The notes beneath the pieces were generated by a model. The model was not told the DNA's origin, searched no databases, and was given only the letters and a program-made list of their open reading frames with translations. The translations under genes and the position numbers were made by a program. This document shows, in pieces, positions 33,836-42,893 of a stretch of 64,000 nucleotides of DNA. The stretch comes from Fibrobacter sp. UWB15 (GTDB lineage Bacteria > Fibrobacterota > Fibrobacteria > Fibrobacterales > Fibrobacteraceae), in the NCBI RefSeq assembly GCF_900177705.1, contig NZ_FXBA01000005.1:1-64000 (forward strand), written 5' to 3'. The number at the start of each line of letters is the position of its first letter. The first letter of the stretch is position 1.

Positions 33836-35434
33836 TTATTGTTCTTTTTTTGCATAATGGGCGAGGCGAACGCCGTCGGCGGCGCTGGTGACAATTCCGC
33901 CGGAATACCCGGCGCCTTCGCCGAGCACGAACAGGCCCTTGGTATTCACGCTTTCGAGCGTTTCGTTGTTGCGGCTCATGCGCAGCGGGCTGCTGGTGCG
34001 GGTTTCGGGGGCGACAATCAGGCCTTCTTCGATGAATCCGGGAATCTTCTTGTCAAAGTTCTGGAATCCTTCGGCGAGGCTATTGCAAATGGTTTTGTCC
34101 ATCCAGTCCCACAGATTGCTCTGTACGAGTCCGCAGGGGTAGGTGGATTTCGGGAGCGATTTGTCTTCTTTGTGGGCGAGGAACGCCTTGATGGTTTGTG
34201 CCGGGGCGGCGTAGCTCTTGCCGCCGACCGCGTAGGCGTCGCTTTCGATTTTACGCTGGAATTCGAGCCCGCCAAAGAGATTGTCGCTTGCCGCAATGGG
34301 CACGGCGATTGCTCCATTTGCAAAAGGCCCGCTGCGGCGGCTGTAACTCATGCCGTTGGTGGCGAGGGTCCCGGGCTCCGAGGCGCAGGGCACCAGGACG
34401 CCACCCGGGCACATGCAGAAACTGTAGGCGCTGCTTGTTTTGTTCAGTGTCGGGGTGGCGAGAAAATATTCGGCGGAACCCGTGAGCTTGGTATCGACAT
34501 TCAGGCCCAGCTGCCGCATGTTGATGAGCGCTTGCGGGTGCTCGACGCGCACGCCCATGGCAAATGCCTTGCTTTCGAGTGCGACGCCACGGGCGTGCAA
34601 CATTTCGTAAATGCTCCGGGCGGAATGCCCGACGGCGAGCACCAAGGCTTCGCACGGTTGCCAGTGGGCGGTCGACGGGGCAGAAACATCGCGAAGCTGA
34701 ATCTCCGCAATGCGCCCGTCCTTAATTTCGATGTCTTCTAGCGCCGTGCTAAAATGAATCTTGCCGCCAAGTCTTGCAATTTCGGCGCGCAGTTCCCGCA
34801 GCAATAAAACGAGTCGGTCCGTGCCGATATGCGGCTTGGCGAAGGTCACGACAGATTCGTCGACTCCGAAGTCCACCATGTCGTGTAGAACCTGTTCCAC
34901 GAACAGGTTCCGGGTGCGGGTGTTGAGTTTTCCGTCACTGAATGCCCCCGCACCTCCTTCGCCAAAAAGCACGTTGCTGTAGGCGTTAAAATTCCGGTCA
35001 ACAAAGAATCTGCGAATGTCGCGGAATCGTTCTTCCACGCATTTGCCTTGCTCGTACAAATCGACGGCAAAACCTTTACGCAGCAAGTGCAATGCCGCCC
35101 AGAGTCCGCTCGGGCCTGCGCCAATCACATCGACATGCCCAGGCATCGCGACGCTGTTTTTCTGCGGGTCGCTTTCTAAACTTTCTTTTTCACGCGTGGC
35201 CGCTACAAGCCCTTTGGCGTGGTTCCCCGTGGCGCGCACTTCGCGCTTCAAGTCAAAAATTACGTTGTAAGACCACTTGGGATCGCCTTTGCGACGGCTG
35301 TCCAACGAAAAACGTTCCACCTGCAAATTGAAAATCTCTTCGGGGTGCAGGCGGAGTTCCTTGGCTAAAGCCTCGCGATACTTGCCTTTCTTGGCAAGCG
35401 CGACGCTTAGTTCTCTGTAGCGGTAGGTGAACAT
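33836..35434 (-). CDS. FAD-dependent dehydrogenase (COG2509-like)
   Basis: A 532-residue flavoprotein. The N-terminal 100 residues form a separate alpha/beta domain. The FAD-binding dinucleotide motif VIGAGPSGLWAA follows, with the acidic strand end DLYEQG. Later come GEGGAGAFSDGKL, VLAVGHSARS and the C-terminal FAD motif LFVLGEGAGYSGGIVTSAADG. The family is widespread and poorly characterised. Start options TTG 35443 and ATG 35434 differ by three codons; GGAGG lies too close to either to decide. Confidence 0.88.
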   Translation of the reverse strand: MFTYRYRELSVALAKKGKYREALAKELRLHPEEIFNLQVERFSLDSRRKGDPKWSYNVIFDLKREVRATGNHAKGLVAATREKESLESDPQKNSVAMPGHVDVIGAGPSGLWAALHLLRKGFAVDLYEQGKCVEERFRDIRRFFVDRNFNAYSNVLFGEGGAGAFSDGKLNTRTRNLFVEQVLHDMVDFGVDESVVTFAKPHIGTDRLVLLLRELRAEIARLGGKIHFSTALEDIEIKDGRIAEIQLRDVSAPSTAHWQPCEALVLAVGHSARSIYEMLHARGVALESKAFAMGVRVEHPQALINMRQLGLNVDTKLTGSAEYFLATPTLNKTSSAYSFCMCPGGVLVPCASEPGTLATNGMSYSRRSGPFANGAIAVPIAASDNLFGGLEFQRKIESDAYAVGGKSYAAPAQTIKAFLAHKEDKSLPKSTYPCGLVQSNLWDWMDKTICNSLAEGFQNFDKKIPGFIEEGLIVAPETRTSSPLRMSRNNETLESVNTKGLFVLGEGAGYSGGIVTSAADGVRLAHYAKKEQ

Positions 35435-35452
35435 CACCTCCAAATTTAAAAA

Positions 35453-38400
35453 TTAGAACACGTAATTCACGCGGATTCCGCCGAAAAAGTCTTTGTATTC
35501 GTCACTCTTGTTATCGGGTCGGCTATAAAGGGCTCCACCCATATACCATTCAGTGTTTAGGTGTTTGGTGTGATTGATGCGTAGATTTGCATTTATTATC
35601 GCATCTATTTCGGTTTCATCAATTTTTTCGCCGTTATCTTCCCAATCGATAGTCAAATAGCGTAGTGAACCTGAAATTCCAGGAACAAGTAGTCTATTAA
35701 AGAGGGGCACTTCAAGGTTGTCGTCTACTGTAAATTCTTGTTCCTTCATGTCGTTTCGTTTGTAATTCTTGAATCGAGGCGTGAAACTGAATCGGTTCTG
35801 GAAAAGCGTATAGTTGGTCGTTGCCGAAAGCGGGTAGGTGTGTTCAAAGTAGTCTGCACCGCCAAAGTAGTAACCCAATTTTGCCCAAGTGGCGTTCGAA
35901 AGATCCATGTCGTCAATTAAGTCATCTTTATGGAACTTGGAATTGTCGGTGCGAATGGTCCAGCGCCCGCTTGCCTTGAATGTGGTGTAGAACGCTTTTA
36001 CAGAAAGGTCTAGATTCCAGGTGTTTTTATAGATTCTTTCTTGAAATTTAGAGGCGAGATATTCTTCGCTAGAAAGGTCCATGTATTCAGCCCAGCGTTC
36101 GGCGTCTACTTCGGTTGTATTGGATCCGTCCGTAATCATGGTGGTTGGCATATTTGTACGGGCTCTAAACCAACGATCCTTGTAAATTCCGTCTTCTAAA
36201 ATGTAGTTGCCGTGGAGTTGGTAGGGACGGTATTGTGTACGGTACACCAAATTGTATCCGACACTTAAGTTAATGTTGGAGCTAATTTTGAAATCGTTGC
36301 CCAAAGACCAGTTTTGAATGTATTTGGTTCGCTCGTAATCCAGTTCGTGTTCTTCGAACCATTCGGAACTTTCATTAAAGAGTCCCCAACGGGTTCCTTC
36401 ACCTAGACCAAATAAATTGATTTTATTCCCATTGGCAGCGTTTTCGATATTGAGCAAGTATTTAAAGTTGAGAGTCCAAAAGCCTGTGACAATCTGTTCA
36501 ATGTTGCCGCCAAGTTCTCGTGTGTCTGCAAGCTGATTTGGTGAGCCAGCGCTATAAAAGTCTTCACCAATGTATTTTAAGTTGGCTGCGATCCTTGTCT
36601 TATAAATTTTCCAGTAGAGCGAAGTCCCGAAAGCGAAATTTTGAGAGCCCCAGTTGAGCCCCATGATGCGGTCCTCGTCGCGGTCACTGTCGTATTCTTT
36701 CTTTAATGCTTTGGCTCCTTTAATTAGGGTGCGCAGGGAATCGCGCATTTGGCTTCGGCTGAGTGTTGTGTTACCGCCAAAGATTTCTTCAAGTTCTTCG
36801 GAAGAAAGCGAATTGATTTTATTTTCGTTTATCATTAATTGGCGAAGCTTGGCCATTGATGATGTGCTGATTCCGGCTTCGGTAAATATTTTGTTGATGG
36901 CCCGCTCCCTGAAGACATCGGCTGTATCTGCGCGGCCTACAGCAATTTGGGTGTTTAACTCGATGTTGCCTGGATTGAATAAAAAGTTCCCGTCGGCGTA
37001 AAGGGTGAAGGATTGCTGTAATGGCTCGTTCGTAATAGAAGTCTTGCTTCCCCCATCACGAAACAGTGGATCATTGATTTCGTCATTTGCGTAAATGGCA
37101 CCGATGGTTGCGTCTAAACGGCGGATGGGCGCCCATTTGATGGAACCTCCGTATGTAAGGCGCTGTGCCTGAGCTTCGCCGTCATCGATATAGTTCTTGT
37201 AGATGTCGGGGTGACGGTCTCCAATCAAATAGGGCTTGCGGTTTTCTCCGAAGAATCCGTTGAGCTCAACCATAGGGCGGCCGGCATTGTTCTTGAATAG
37301 TGAAAGCGAATAGCCCACGCCAAAAACGGGGAGAGATGCCATGTAAATGTCTCCGCCTGTTTTGATAAAATCGCCCAAGACAAGTTGATTATGACTGTCG
37401 GTATAGGTCAACGAAACAGGATTCGGATTGAAATGGTTCCAATAGTCGCTGCTAAAGTCTCCGCTGAATTCAATGGATTTCCCGTCGGTTGATTGCATTA
37501 GCAGGTAAATGCTTATGTCGGTTCCAAAACCTGGTACCTGGAAGGTATTCGGGTATCGCCCATTGCTGGTTTCGCGTGTTCTTATATGGTGATAGTGGTT
37601 GTCAATGGTTGCGCTGCCGATAAGGCTCCAGTATTTTTGTGTGGAATCAGCCTTGCTTTCTTCTTTTTGGCTTTGGGCGAGTAAGTCTGCAATTTTGTCG
37701 TTTGCATTGATGGAACGGCTTTCTACGCCTTGAATTTCGGGGCTTGCGGGGAGTGCCTGTGCAATATCGTTATAATTCTTGCTGAATTCGGTTTCATTTC
37801 CTCCAACGCTTTTAATGATTTCTTTTTCTAAAATATCAGCCGAACTTGCTCCAACCTTGTTGTTCTTTACATGGCAGTTGATAAAGGACAGGTGGTTGTT
37901 GTCCATGTTTAATAAGGCGTATTTATTGTTTTCGAAATTCGAAAAGGATACTTCGGTAATGGCAAGAGGGGCGTTGTAAAGAGCGACGTTGTTATCTCTG
38001 AAAAAGACGTCGGAAATGTCGGCTTTGCTGTAGCTGTCTATGTGAATGGCGGCACCGTCGTTACTTGTAAATTGCATCCCGCTGATTGTCACTTTTGAAT
38101 TTTTGGCGTAAATGCCGCGACTTGAGGTGTTTTTTATCTTGCTCGACAAAATACTTGCGGTGCTGTTTTCGATGATGAGGCCGTTTGCTGCACCATCAAT
38201 GGTTGTATTTCTGATTTCGGAGGGCTCGCTGCCTGTAATAAAAATTCCCTTCCAGTCGCCATGGCGTGGATTGCTTGCAGCCGAAACGAATTTGATTTCT
38301 TCATTGTCAAAACCGGCTGCAACAAATTGGCCCTTGACATAAAGTCCTGTTCCTGGAGCAAACTGAAACTTTACGCCAGGTTCCACAACAAGAACTTGAT

Positions 38401-38569
38401 TTTCTTCGACAGTGATATCATCGGTAACCGTGTATGGAGATTGGTCAACTCTGATAAATCCATGAACAGGACCGCTTAGTGGAGTGCCTTGAATTAAGGA
38501 TGACTGTTCCTGGGCGTGTGCAAAAATGCTCGTTAAGGCAATAATTGAGAATAGAGATGCGTTTTTCAT
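35453..38569 (-). CDS. Secreted beta-helix / outer-membrane beta-barrel protein
   Basis: A 1038-residue protein with a signal peptide (MKNASLFSIIALTSIFAHAQ). Residues about 40-260 form a right-handed parallel beta-helix with short repeated turns (IIENSTASILSSKI, NTSSRGIYAKNSKVTISG). From about 320 onward it alternates aromatic and polar residues in many amphipathic strands and ends in ...GGIRVNYVF, a C-terminal Phe typical of outer-membrane barrels. It follows the FecR-domain gene by 9 bp on the same strand. It may display the beta-helix on the cell surface. Function unknown. Confidence 0.72.
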   Translation of the reverse strand: MKNASLFSIIALTSIFAHAQEQSSLIQGTPLSGPVHGFIRVDQSPYTVTDDITVEENQVLVVEPGVKFQFAPGTGLYVKGQFVAAGFDNEEIKFVSAASNPRHGDWKGIFITGSEPSEIRNTTIDGAANGLIIENSTASILSSKIKNTSSRGIYAKNSKVTISGMQFTSNDGAAIHIDSYSKADISDVFFRDNNVALYNAPLAITEVSFSNFENNKYALLNMDNNHLSFINCHVKNNKVGASSADILEKEIIKSVGGNETEFSKNYNDIAQALPASPEIQGVESRSINANDKIADLLAQSQKEESKADSTQKYWSLIGSATIDNHYHHIRTRETSNGRYPNTFQVPGFGTDISIYLLMQSTDGKSIEFSGDFSSDYWNHFNPNPVSLTYTDSHNQLVLGDFIKTGGDIYMASLPVFGVGYSLSLFKNNAGRPMVELNGFFGENRKPYLIGDRHPDIYKNYIDDGEAQAQRLTYGGSIKWAPIRRLDATIGAIYANDEINDPLFRDGGSKTSITNEPLQQSFTLYADGNFLFNPGNIELNTQIAVGRADTADVFRERAINKIFTEAGISTSSMAKLRQLMINENKINSLSSEELEEIFGGNTTLSRSQMRDSLRTLIKGAKALKKEYDSDRDEDRIMGLNWGSQNFAFGTSLYWKIYKTRIAANLKYIGEDFYSAGSPNQLADTRELGGNIEQIVTGFWTLNFKYLLNIENAANGNKINLFGLGEGTRWGLFNESSEWFEEHELDYERTKYIQNWSLGNDFKISSNINLSVGYNLVYRTQYRPYQLHGNYILEDGIYKDRWFRARTNMPTTMITDGSNTTEVDAERWAEYMDLSSEEYLASKFQERIYKNTWNLDLSVKAFYTTFKASGRWTIRTDNSKFHKDDLIDDMDLSNATWAKLGYYFGGADYFEHTYPLSATTNYTLFQNRFSFTPRFKNYKRNDMKEQEFTVDDNLEVPLFNRLLVPGISGSLRYLTIDWEDNGEKIDETEIDAIINANLRINHTKHLNTEWYMGGALYSRPDNKSDEYKDFFGGIRVNYVF

Positions 38570-38577
38570 TAACGGAC

Positions 38578-40452
38578 CTAGAATGTCTTTGTCGCAGTAA
38601 GAATTTCACCACTTTTCAGAGTGACGGTAATCTTGACTGTGGTTGGTTTGCCGCGCGAAATTTCTATTTGTTGATCAATTTGGTTTGACTGCAAGTCAGT
38701 TCCACGAAGCTGAATATTATTGCCTGGTATGGAGATGTCAATCTGCTTGATGTACGATGGATCGTTTTGTGGAAGGTTCTTGACCGAAAATGAAAGCGGT
38801 CTGTAAATCTTGGTGTTAATGCCCTGGGGTGGGGGTGGTGTACGCGAAGGTTCTGATTCTCCGGCTCCGTTAATGACAATTTTGGCTGTTTTGAGGGGCG
38901 GGTAGCATTCAAGTTCTTTGCGAATCTCGTCTTTGTTGCCGGCTAAGTCTTCTACTGTAAATTTGTACTGGTGAACGCCCTGTGTCAGTGTCTCGCTGAA
39001 CTTGCTGTCGCCTTCAAGGTAAGATTCCTTTTTGTCTATGTTGTCTACAGATAAGGTGTAAATGGCTTTGTCACCCTTGATTTGGCTAATCGCAAGCTGT
39101 GCCTTGCACTTGTTTGTAGAAAGGGATATTTTGGGCGGCAGCTGGTTTACGGTTTTACAACTCTTTGTAACTTTAAGTGGTATTTCTTTTTTCTGATTGC
39201 CGTTGATAGACGATGAATAGTTCACATAAATGTTTTTTTCGTTCCAGTTCCCGTTTTTCTCCGATACGGGAATTGAATGCGAAAACCGCCCTTTAGCGCT
39301 CAGGGGAATAAGGTTTGGCGAGGTGTACTTACCTAGGGTTACGGTGAGGCTTGCGTTCTGGTCGGTGGTGTCAAAAGTTCCCTCGATGGAAGCCATTGCT
39401 GGGTCGCAGACTTCTAATGGAATTCCTGATGTGATGGTCAGGGGCGATTTTGATGTGGATGAGTTGGGATCCTGCGCATAGTAGGTTGTGATGAGCCCGC
39501 ATTGGTATGTCGTTTTGGTGTTCCTGTCGAATGAACAGGTGAGGGGTATTTTCTTTTGACCAAATTCCGAGGCTTCCCAATTGACATTAAGGCTTATTTC
39601 GGATCCGTTGGAGCGAATGGGCGTATCGTAAATGCGGATGTGCGTTCCTTGGGTGCAGGTAGCCTTGATGGTCTGACTAGAAGAATATACAGTGTCGGGG
39701 AGAGCGGCAATGGAACATTTGACTCTGTTTTTCAGTTCGTTTACACGTTTGGTAAGTTGCTTGTCTTTTTCGTGAATGGCCTTTCGAAGAGAATCAATGG
39801 TTAGAGTGGTGTCGTTCAAGATTGTTTCAAGGGCGTTAAAGAGGATTGAATTTCCCGACGTATTCAGTTCAAGAATAAGGAGCCCTTTTTGACAATAAAC
39901 AATGGTCTGACCGCCCACGATAGAGGTCGCATTTTGATTTTCGTCGGGAGTGAAGTCAAGATTTCCAGTCGCAAGAGAGGCTATGGAACAACCATTCGAT
40001 ACGCCGACAAAGCCGTCTGTACCTCGGATTGCAGCTGTGGAGGAACCTGTTTTGAATTTGAATTTGCTCTTGTTGTTCGCTTGTTTTTGTACATCGAACT
40101 TCATGCTGCCTTTTTTCACGAGCGTTTCAAAATTATTTTCTCCATTTTCAAAAGAGAGCTTTGTAATGGCGACAAGAGTGTTTTCTTGAATGCTGAAAGA
40201 TCCACCGTCCGGAAGTGCGACAATGACTTCGGATTCCAAAAGGGTTTGGATGTTGTCTCCTTCCTTGACGTTTTTGGCCTTTTTTAGGCCCGGCATCGGT
40301 TCTGTGGACTTGATGACCTGCTTTTCGTCATTGCGGTACAGGAATGCATCACCGACGGCATAATGGATTTTTGCGGTTTTAGTAGCAAAAGAAACCCCAA
40401 CTAGGATGGAAAGTAGGGGGGCTATAAGCCTAAAAAAACGTGAAAAGGACAT
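38578..40452 (-). CDS. Secreted FecR-domain protein
   Basis: A 624-residue protein. After the signal peptide (LIAPLLSILVGVSFA) residues about 25-160 are a FecR domain (IHYAVGDAFLYRND, VKEGDNIQTLLESEVIVALPDGGSFSIQ, TGSSTAAIRGTDGFVGVS). A coiled-coil-like stretch near 220-250 and several Ig-like beta modules follow. There is no transmembrane anti-sigma arrangement and no sigma factor nearby. The ATG at 40452 is chosen for its GAGG ribosome site over one 33 bp upstream. It is transcribed with the beta-helix/barrel gene and may be its periplasmic partner. Confidence 0.78.
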   Translation of the reverse strand: MSFSRFFRLIAPLLSILVGVSFATKTAKIHYAVGDAFLYRNDEKQVIKSTEPMPGLKKAKNVKEGDNIQTLLESEVIVALPDGGSFSIQENTLVAITKLSFENGENNFETLVKKGSMKFDVQKQANNKSKFKFKTGSSTAAIRGTDGFVGVSNGCSIASLATGNLDFTPDENQNATSIVGGQTIVYCQKGLLILELNTSGNSILFNALETILNDTTLTIDSLRKAIHEKDKQLTKRVNELKNRVKCSIAALPDTVYSSSQTIKATCTQGTHIRIYDTPIRSNGSEISLNVNWEASEFGQKKIPLTCSFDRNTKTTYQCGLITTYYAQDPNSSTSKSPLTITSGIPLEVCDPAMASIEGTFDTTDQNASLTVTLGKYTSPNLIPLSAKGRFSHSIPVSEKNGNWNEKNIYVNYSSSINGNQKKEIPLKVTKSCKTVNQLPPKISLSTNKCKAQLAISQIKGDKAIYTLSVDNIDKKESYLEGDSKFSETLTQGVHQYKFTVEDLAGNKDEIRKELECYPPLKTAKIVINGAGESEPSRTPPPPQGINTKIYRPLSFSVKNLPQNDPSYIKQIDISIPGNNIQLRGTDLQSNQIDQQIEISRGKPTTVKITVTLKSGEILTATKTF

Positions 40453-40599
40453 AAAGCCTCGCTTTAGTGTAACATCCCATCGCAAATATATGTATTTTTT
40501 TTAGGCCCGATACAGAATTGTATATTCGGGGTAACAAGACTGTGACTTTTTTCAAAGTTTTTTGGAAGAAGGTCAAAACCTATAACTACAGGACTAAAT

Positions 40600-40884
40600 A
40601 TGGAAGTTGAAGAACTGACCGTTGCCTATAGCGATGAAGATACCGGTGAAGAAGTCATCAAGGAAATCGGCAAGGAAATCCTTTCGAAGGGTGCGTGGCC
40701 GACCGTGATGTTCTTTTATCAGGAACGTGACCCGAAGTCCGGTGAATTTACCGAACCCAAGGTGTCGTTGCGCCGCTACCGCAAGATGGCGGGCAATTTC
40801 AAACCCCAGGGCAAGTTCAAGATTACGGGCAAGGCCCAGGCCGAAGCTATCATAGACGTCCTCAAGAAGTGGTATAACATTTAA
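40600..40884 (+). CDS. Small conserved-looking protein upstream of ybeY
   Basis: A 94-residue basic/acidic soluble protein with no family recognised. Features are SKGAWPTVMFFYQERDPKSGEF and a C-terminal FKITGKAQAEAIIDVLKKW helix. Its TAA overlaps the ATG of ybeY (TAATG), so translation is coupled. A role linked to ribosome or rRNA maturation is suggested only by the operon. Confidence 0.75.
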   Translation: MEVEELTVAYSDEDTGEEVIKEIGKEILSKGAWPTVMFFYQERDPKSGEFTEPKVSLRRYRKMAGNFKPQGKFKITGKAQAEAIIDVLKKWYNI

Positions 40885-41366
40885 TGCCAGACCCTGCTAG
40901 TCGAAAGAAAAAGTATAATATCGAGTTCCTTTGCGAGGGGAACATCGAGGCTTTTCCATACAAGGACAAGTTCGAAAAGATGGCTCGCAAGCTCCTTGCC
41001 GAAGAAGGCAAGGAAAAAGACGTGAACATCGTGCTCTGCACCGACGAGTTCGTGCGCACCATGAACCGCGACTATCGCGGGCTCGACAAGGTAACAGACG
41101 TTCTCTCGTTTGAATGGAAGAACGAACTCGGTGTCGAAATCCCTGAAGACGAGGCCATGCTCGGTGAAATCTACATCGCCCGCGAGCAGGTGCGCCGCCA
41201 GGCTCCCGAATACGGCAACACGTTCTATGCCGAAATGAAGCGCGTGATTGTACACGGGCTTTTGCACCTTTCGGGCTACGACCACATCAAGGCCGCCGAC
41301 CGCAAGGTAATGCGCAAGCGCGAATGCGAATTCTTGGGACTTGACCCGTACAAGGAAGGTGCCTAA
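40884..41366 (+). CDS. ybeY: Endoribonuclease YbeY
   Basis: A 160-residue YbeY. The zinc site is HGLLHLSGYDH, giving the H-x3-H-x5-H pattern, preceded by NRDYRGLDKVTDVLSF, the family signature. It processes rRNA and supports ribosome quality control. Both ends overlap neighbours by one base in TAATG junctions, so 40600-ybeY-41366 is a tight operon. Confidence 0.95.
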   Translation: MPDPASRKKKYNIEFLCEGNIEAFPYKDKFEKMARKLLAEEGKEKDVNIVLCTDEFVRTMNRDYRGLDKVTDVLSFEWKNELGVEIPEDEAMLGEIYIAREQVRRQAPEYGNTFYAEMKRVIVHGLLHLSGYDHIKAADRKVMRKRECEFLGLDPYKEGA

Positions 41367-42715
41367 TGGAATCTTCTGAAAGTTATGCCGTCGCGTTCCT
41401 TGTCGTATTTGTCCTGACTTCGTTCTCGTTTTCGCTGATCAAGGCTGCTTTTAGTGCCATTTACGCCAAGCGCGATGCCCGCGACCGCGAAGGTCGCGAA
41501 GAGGTGGTAGCCTCGTTGGTGGAACTGCCGGGCTTTAACGAGACGATTTCAATCGGCCGCATCTTCTGTAACGTGGGTGCGGGCGTTTTGGGCTTTTACC
41601 TGTTCCAGATGATCCCCTGGAACTGGGTGCAGGACTACTGGTTCCTGGCTTTTGCCGCCTATTTGGTGGTCGCTTGCATCGGCATTTACACCATTACGGT
41701 ATTCTTGGCGAATCTGCTCGGCAACTTGAAACCGGACACCTTTGCTGTCGTGCTGATTCCGCTGTTCAAGTTCATTCGTCTGCCGTTTGCACTGCCGGCA
41801 AAGATTTGCCACTTGCTGTTCGTGAAGATTCTGAAGGGCCTGGGCTACGATTCCAAACTCAGCTTCTTGCCCGAAGAACGCCGCGATGCTGTGCAGGCGC
41901 AGGCCGACCTCTCGGACGAGGCGGACCCCGATGCCGAAGGCCTGGAACCGGAAGAACGCCAGATGATTCTGAACATTTTCGACTTCGTGGAAACTCCGGT
42001 GCGCGAAATCATGACGCCGCGCGTGGACATGTGTGCGATCGAAGTCGGCACTCCGCTCGAAGAATTGGTGAAGGTCTTGAATACGGAACGTCATTCTAGA
42101 CTCCCGGTGTATAAGGATACGGTCGACAATATCGTCGGTATTCTTTCGAACCGCGACTTCTTGGAATGGTACACCGAACACCGCGACGAACCGTTTGACA
42201 TCATGAAACTCGTGATGCCGCCGGTTTTTGTGCCGTATCACAAGAAGATTGACGACATGCTCACCGAACTGCGCAAGACGGGTAACCAGCTCGCCATCGT
42301 GGTCGATGAATATGGCGGAACCGCGGGCCTTGTCACGCTCGAAGACATTCTCGAAGAAATCGTGGGCGAAATCAAGGACGAAGACGACGTGGACGAAGAT
42401 GAAGATGTGCAGCGCCTCAAGGACGGGCGATTCATCCTCGATCCGGTCATTACGCTTTCCGATTTGGAATACAAGCTTGGCGTTGAACTCGAAGCTCCCG
42501 AAAATTCCCACGTGGAAACGCTTTCGGGCCTGATTCAGGCAACGCTCGGCATTATTCCGTCACCGGGTGCAGAAGTCACTATCAAGGGTTACACCTTCCG
42601 CGTGCTCAAGATGGACGGCACCCGTATGGAAAAGGTGCTCATGATCCAGCCTGGCAAGGGCAAGACCAAGAATGTCAAGGCCGTGCCGCGTACGCAGGCT
42701 TTCAAGGTGGTTTAG
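41366..42715 (+). CDS. CorC/HlyC-type CBS-domain membrane protein
   Basis: A 449-residue hemolysin-C/CorC (CNNM-like) protein. The N-terminal region is a DUF21-like set of membrane segments, although the first helix is atypical. The cytosolic part contains VETPVREIMTPRVDMCAIE, the paired CBS domains (HSRLPVYKDTVDNIVGIL; QLAIVVDEYGGTAGLVTLEDILEEIVGEI) and a C-terminal transporter-associated domain. Relatives handle Mg/Co ions. Coupling to ybeY is a widely conserved order. A bidirectional terminator follows at 42752. Confidence 0.92.
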   Translation: MESSESYAVAFLVVFVLTSFSFSLIKAAFSAIYAKRDARDREGREEVVASLVELPGFNETISIGRIFCNVGAGVLGFYLFQMIPWNWVQDYWFLAFAAYLVVACIGIYTITVFLANLLGNLKPDTFAVVLIPLFKFIRLPFALPAKICHLLFVKILKGLGYDSKLSFLPEERRDAVQAQADLSDEADPDAEGLEPEERQMILNIFDFVETPVREIMTPRVDMCAIEVGTPLEELVKVLNTERHSRLPVYKDTVDNIVGILSNRDFLEWYTEHRDEPFDIMKLVMPPVFVPYHKKIDDMLTELRKTGNQLAIVVDEYGGTAGLVTLEDILEEIVGEIKDEDDVDEDEDVQRLKDGRFILDPVITLSDLEYKLGVELEAPENSHVETLSGLIQATLGIIPSPGAEVTIKGYTFRVLKMDGTRMEKVLMIQPGKGKTKNVKAVPRTQAFKVV

Positions 42716-42751
42716 TACTGAGTCATGGGCTCGGGGCAAAGCCCCTTAGAG

Positions 42752-42783
42752 AAAAAAGCAGCATTTTAATGCTGCTTTTTTTT
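42752..42783. terminator. Bidirectional terminator between corC-like gene and parE
   Basis: GCAGCATT and AATGCTGC pair, with an A-run on the left and a run of eight T on the right. Confidence 0.8.
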
Positions 42784-42792
42784 GCTTAAGTA

Positions 42793-42886
42793 GAGATCCT
42801 TCGACTTCGCCTAACGGTCTTCTCCACAAAGTGGATAACAGCCACTAAGGGACTCCGTCCCAAGTGTTGTATAGCTCAGGATGACA
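42793..42886. repeat. REP-like intergenic element
   Basis: It begins AGATCCTTCGAC and ends CTCAGGATGACA. Both ends recur at 53069-53116. Such elements are dispersed between genes in many bacteria. Confidence 0.5.
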
Positions 42887-42893
42887 AGTCGGA

